Of a stretch of DNA of 64,000 nt, positions 61,225 through 64,000 are shown piece by piece. This stretch comes from Alteribacter aurantiacus DSM 18675. GTDB lineage: Bacteria; Bacillota; Bacilli; Bacillales; Salisediminibacteriaceae. The stretch covers positions 324,744 to 388,743 of the forward strand of contig NZ_KE386943.1 of NCBI RefSeq assembly GCF_000429705.1, in the 5' to 3' direction. A program made the translations under genes and the position numbers. Position 1 is the first letter of the stretch, and each line of letters opens with the position of its first letter. The notes beneath the pieces were generated by a model that saw nothing but the letters and a program-made list of their open reading frames with translations, made no database searches and was not told the origin of the DNA.

Positions 61225-62412
61225 TTAGTTTTTTACTGTCTTTTTCTCTTCTTTGCCTTTTTTCTCATCCGCTTTTTGCTTTTTACGAACAGAATCGGAG
61301 ATGAGTTTGTAGTAAGCATTGGCCATCATCCAAATACTTTCTTTCTCATCTTCAAAGAAGTCGATGTTATAACCATCCAAATTGTTATTTAACGTCTTTA
61401 GGTAGTCTTTCAATACCATCGCTCCGCCACCAACAAAGTAGCAGATTTCTGTTTGAGAGTTTTTCGCCCATACATTACGTAAGTGACGGTATTGTTTTTT
61501 CGCCAGTTCCAAAAGAATGCGGTCAGTAATATCATGAACGCTCGTACGGCTTCCTTTGACCATAATGTGATTGCGATCATTCTTCTTCGTAAGAATGTCT
61601 ACTACATCACGACGACTATCAAGCTCTACACCGTGCTTAGAACGGATTTCTTCGCGAATCTGCTCTAAAGACTCGGACACACCGATGTTGAAACCTTGTG
61701 CTTTATCATCATCAACGTTTCGGTTGCGAATAACAGCGATATCCGTAGACAAACCACCGATGTCTTGAATTAAAATCTGCTTGTCAATCAAGTCACGGTT
61801 AATAATGTTCAAGTCTTTGTCCATCACCAAGTTAATGTAAGCAGCGAAACCTTCAGGGTACACTTTCACTTCATCAAACTTAATGTTTACTTTAATTCCT
61901 TGATACTTAGGTGTAACGAGGAACTCCACTTGGTGTACAGAGCTTAACAATTGAGAGCGATACCCAACATCTTTACCTTCTTTTACTTCACGCAAAGGCA
62001 ATCCTGTACCAAGAGTGTAGTTGGCTTCTACTACATTATTATTCTTTCTAAATAAATCTTTGTTGTTATCGCTTACTGCATCTAATGCTAATGATGCAAA
62101 CAACATCACCAATGTTTGATCTTCTTCTGATTTACTGCTTCCCGGATCGAGCTCAGTAGCGTTGTCCGCTTTCGTTGCTAGATTACCAACACGATAAATC
62201 ACATTGTTTTCTGATAGGGCAGGGGAGTGGACACGAATATGAATGCCATCCAACGGATCTTTATCATCTAATTCTTCAATTCCAATTACAGGACGATCTT
62301 CAACATCTCTTGCAATGACGTTTGGTATGTAGAATTCTGCATCCGCCTTTCCAAATAATGCTTTAACAGAGTCGTTCCCTACATCTACTGCAGCGATTCT
62401 TGATTTACTCAA
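61225..62412 (-). CDS. parM: ParM/StbA-type actin-like plasmid-segregation ATPase
   Basis: 395 aa. Filament-forming ATPase that pushes DNA apart. Actin-fold motifs in order: phosphate-1 AAVDVGNDSVKA (residues 7-18), phosphate-2 IQDIGGLSTDIAVI, and adenosine YFVGGGAMVLKDY near 345. A C-terminal charged tail (RKKQKADEKKGKEEKK) is longer than in R1 ParM. TTG start with AAGGGATG upstream. An array of GTATAC iterons lies just upstream, and parR follows by 12 bp. Located among ordinary housekeeping genes, so the role on a chromosome is unresolved. Confidence 0.93.
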   Translation of the reverse strand: MSKSRIAAVDVGNDSVKALFGKADAEFYIPNVIARDVEDRPVIGIEELDDKDPLDGIHIRVHSPALSENNVIYRVGNLATKADNATELDPGSSKSEEDQTLVMLFASLALDAVSDNNKDLFRKNNNVVEANYTLGTGLPLREVKEGKDVGYRSQLLSSVHQVEFLVTPKYQGIKVNIKFDEVKVYPEGFAAYINLVMDKDLNIINRDLIDKQILIQDIGGLSTDIAVIRNRNVDDDKAQGFNIGVSESLEQIREEIRSKHGVELDSRRDVVDILTKKNDRNHIMVKGSRTSVHDITDRILLELAKKQYRHLRNVWAKNSQTEICYFVGGGAMVLKDYLKTLNNNLDGYNIDFFEDEKESIWMMANAYYKLISDSVRKKQKADEKKGKEEKKTVKN

Positions 62413-62483
62413 TTTTCATCATCCCTTCATAAATAAATGAATAGTTAAGGTAAAAAATAGCAACTTGTACCATTTACTAAAAG

Positions 62484-62510
62484 AGTATATCAGGTTCATA
62501 GATACGTCAA
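62484..62510 (-). promoter_or_regulatory. candidate promoter of parMR
   Basis: Minus strand TTGACG (62510-62505), 15-bp spacer (short), TATACT (62489-62484). It is adjacent to the iteron array, so binding by ParR could repress it as in ParMRC plasmids (inference). Confidence 0.45.
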
Positions 62511-62523
62511 TGATCCTTTAGTT

Positions 62524-62680
62524 GTATTCAAAAACGTATACTTGTATACAAATACGTAAACATGTACACAAACATGTACACATACTTATATACCAACAAG
62601 TGTACAGTATTGTATACATGTAAACATTATTGTATACACCGTGTTTACGTTTTTGTTTACTTGTATACATTTTTGTACAC
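62524..62680. repeat. parC-like centromere: GTATAC iteron array
   Basis: Hexamers GTATAC, GTAAAC, GTACAC or GTTTAC start at 62524, 62536, 62544, 62556, 62564, 62576, then 62602, 62612, 62620, 62632, 62643, 62655, 62663 and 62675. Steps are mainly 12 and 8 alternating, so paired half-sites repeat every 20 bp; e.g. CGTATACTTGTATACAAATA and CGTAAACATGTACACAAACA are consecutive units. Placed directly upstream of parM, as parC is in ParMRC systems. Confidence 0.85.
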
Positions 62681-62769
62681 ATGAGTAGTTAAGTAAAAAG
62701 GCCCCTTTCCCACTTACTCTTTTTGTAAAAAGAATGCTAGATCTGCCCTCCTTCCCTACCCCCATAAAA

Positions 62770-63588
62770 CTACGTTTGACATTCTGGGCAGAAATAAAGT
62801 CGCCTAGAGTTAGCAGTAATTCGTTTGATTTCAGATCCACAAATACGACAAGACTCCCCTTCTCTATTGAAAACCCAGTGTCGATAATGTTTTCTCGGTA
62901 CACCCCGATCTTTTAGTCGATCGACAATTGTTAAATCTGTCGTAATTCCACGAGTTTTATAGGATTGTGTCATTAAATCAATGACGGCATGTGATGCCGC
63001 CGTCAACTGCAAGCTTGTGCAGTCCTTTGGGCGAAAAGAAGGAGGAATTTTGGCTACAAATAAGATCTCACTACGTAGATAATTGCCGATACCTGCAATA
63101 AACGACTGATCAAGGAGTAGTGCTGACCACCTTCTACCAACGAAAGGCTTTGACAAAAATCGCTCCAAAAGGGCATCAGGAGTGATTGGTTCACTAAGGA
63201 TATCAGGCCCTACCCTACTCACAAAAGGGTGAGCAGACACCTCTTCGTCCCGTAAAACCTCAATATCAGAAGCACTATACAGAAATGCTGATTTCTTTTC
63301 ATTGTGAAGTGCAAGGCGTAGTTGACGGTTTGTCTTCGGATAGTCATACGCTTTTTTAATCACCCACTTCCCATACAGTTGATTATGGGAATATAGGGTA
63401 TACCCGTTGTCAAAGCGAGTGAGCATGGCTTTCCCTTTCGTATCCACCTGCAACACATGAGACCCAATTAGCGCTGACTCAAAGCTTTTTAAGTGATCAA
63501 AAGCGAAGAAAACATCCAGTAAGGGCAAAGTAGAGAGGGCTTTTTCAACTCGATCGGCTGCAAGACGAATTTCCGGACCTTCCGGCAT
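62770..63588 (-). CDS. nei: endonuclease VIII (Nei-type DNA glycosylase/AP lyase)
   Basis: Removes oxidised pyrimidines from DNA. 272 aa. N-terminal MPEGPEIRLAADRVEKAL (catalytic Pro1-Glu2 after Met removal; the 'PEIRLAAD' form is Nei-like rather than MutM), TKGKAMLTRF with the conserved Lys, YSHNQLYGKW, and a zinc finger CRICG...CPEC at the C-terminus. ATG 63588 is preceded by GAGGTGA. Single gene. Confidence 0.92.
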   Translation of the reverse strand: MPEGPEIRLAADRVEKALSTLPLLDVFFAFDHLKSFESALIGSHVLQVDTKGKAMLTRFDNGYTLYSHNQLYGKWVIKKAYDYPKTNRQLRLALHNEKKSAFLYSASDIEVLRDEEVSAHPFVSRVGPDILSEPITPDALLERFLSKPFVGRRWSALLLDQSFIAGIGNYLRSEILFVAKIPPSFRPKDCTSLQLTAASHAVIDLMTQSYKTRGITTDLTIVDRLKDRGVPRKHYRHWVFNREGESCRICGSEIKRITANSRRLYFCPECQT

Positions 63589-63653
63589 AGGTATCACCTC
63601 TCTTTTCACTCATTTTGTAGTCCTAAATTCTTATAGAATGAGGGAGTAACGGG

Positions 63654-64000
63654 TTAAAATGGCGTAAGCTTCCAAAAAATCACTTCTTGGTTTGTTGAAT
63701 AATGAAGAATTGGGTCATGATCTGGGAGGTAAATCGAATGTGTAAGAGCTACTCTATTGTCTATAAATGTGGCATCCGCTTTTTGAAGGTTCCATGGTAG
63801 ATGGTGGATGTCACCTCGATAGATCTTCTCCTTGTGAGACGTAAATAAACAGTACCGCTCCGTCAGCCAGTATTCTAATGAATCTGGAGCTGAAACAAAA
63901 GGGGTTCCCACCGGTTCATAAGACGCTGAAAAGGTCCCAACTGAATCACTCTGCCTTTCTGATGAGAAAAAGACACCTTTTCCTTCCCTGCGGATACTTA
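63654..64000 (-). CDS. yqjF: YqjF/DUF2071 family protein, 5' end beyond the window
   Basis: At least 115 codons open to the window edge, with stop at 63654. Readable translation includes GKGVFFSSERQ, SYEPVG, EYWLTERYCLFT and YRGDIHHLPWNLQKADA, matching the DUF2071 (YqjF) family, about 240 aa in full. Function unknown. The internal GTG at 63911 has no clear ribosome site; the gene continues upstream. Confidence 0.85.
   Translation of the reverse strand, partial: SIRREGKGVFFSSERQSDSVGTFSASYEPVGTPFVSAPDSLEYWLTERYCLFTSHKEKIYRGDIHHLPWNLQKADATFIDNRVALTHSIYLPDHDPILHYSTNQEVIFWKLTPF

Noticed and set aside
1..64000. CRISPR array among the periodic repeats
   Set aside because: The units are about 20-21 bp with only 5-8 conserved bases, no 25-40-bp conserved repeats and no cas genes.

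Overview
The window reads as chromosomal DNA of a low-to-mid GC Bacillaceae member, probably salt- or alkali-adapted. Evidence: strong GGAGG ribosome sites and many TTG/GTG starts; Bacillus-type families (bacillithiol BshB2/YojF, LtaS, CshA, YwbE, an FbpA-like peptide); SAM-I riboswitches; cre-like sites; a parS-like site; and very acidic exported proteins (MetQ, a 236-aa lipoprotein). The species is not identified. No rRNA, tRNA, CRISPR, transposase or prophage was seen.

Layout. 0-2 kb: sucrose operon (fructokinase, GH32 sucrase truncated by the window edge). 2-8 kb: ATP-grasp ligase, YojF-BshB2, a xenorhodopsin-type microbial rhodopsin, a membrane protein, LtaS. 8-17.5 kb: aminopeptidase AmpS, PdxK, the metNPQ methionine importer behind a SAM riboswitch, an Na+/amino-acid symporter, YjiH. 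17.8-20.3 kb: a likely zinc-starvation unit, with a Zur-like operator before an FAD monooxygenase-like gene and a COG0523 metallochaperone GTPase. 20.5-27 kb: a parS-like site, COG0212 protein, CshA helicase, cold-shock protein, kinase-like protein, RidA, NERD protein. 27.4-34 kb: 5-oxoprolinase pxpBAC, MscL with an added zinc ribbon, and a CP-ATP-grasp / alpha-E / transglutaminase cluster. 34.5-44.2 kb: Rieske oxidoreductase, TDO-like and L,D-transpeptidase pair, lipoprotein, a SAM riboswitch before a 52-aa FbpA-like peptide, and fdhF-type / fdhD / moaA. 44.4-59 kb: mechanosensitive channel, MerR regulator, 2OG oxygenase, RNA methyltransferase, YidC with a small overlapping membrane gene, DEAD-box helicase, YwbE, DNA glycosylase, DUF421, ilvE-cstA. 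59-64 kb: M28 aminopeptidase, a complete actin-type partition cassette (parC-parM-parR), endonuclease VIII and a partial YqjF.

Intergenic DNA is rich in repeats. (a) A ~135-bp interspersed element with complementary ends and a compensatory base-pair change between copies (17.5, 34.3, 46.5 kb, plus a divergent dimer near 46 kb). (b) Short arrays whose motif recurs every 20-21 bp, i.e. two DNA turns, with a different motif at different loci. (c) A 46-bp perfect-hairpin repeat. (d) A GGGGTCTGTCCCC element.

The points most worth a second look are the ParMRC cassette in a chromosome-like setting, the xenorhodopsin, the Zur-linked monooxygenase, the riboswitch-peptide pair and the repeat families. 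All calls rest on reading the sequence and remembered family knowledge; no database search was run.
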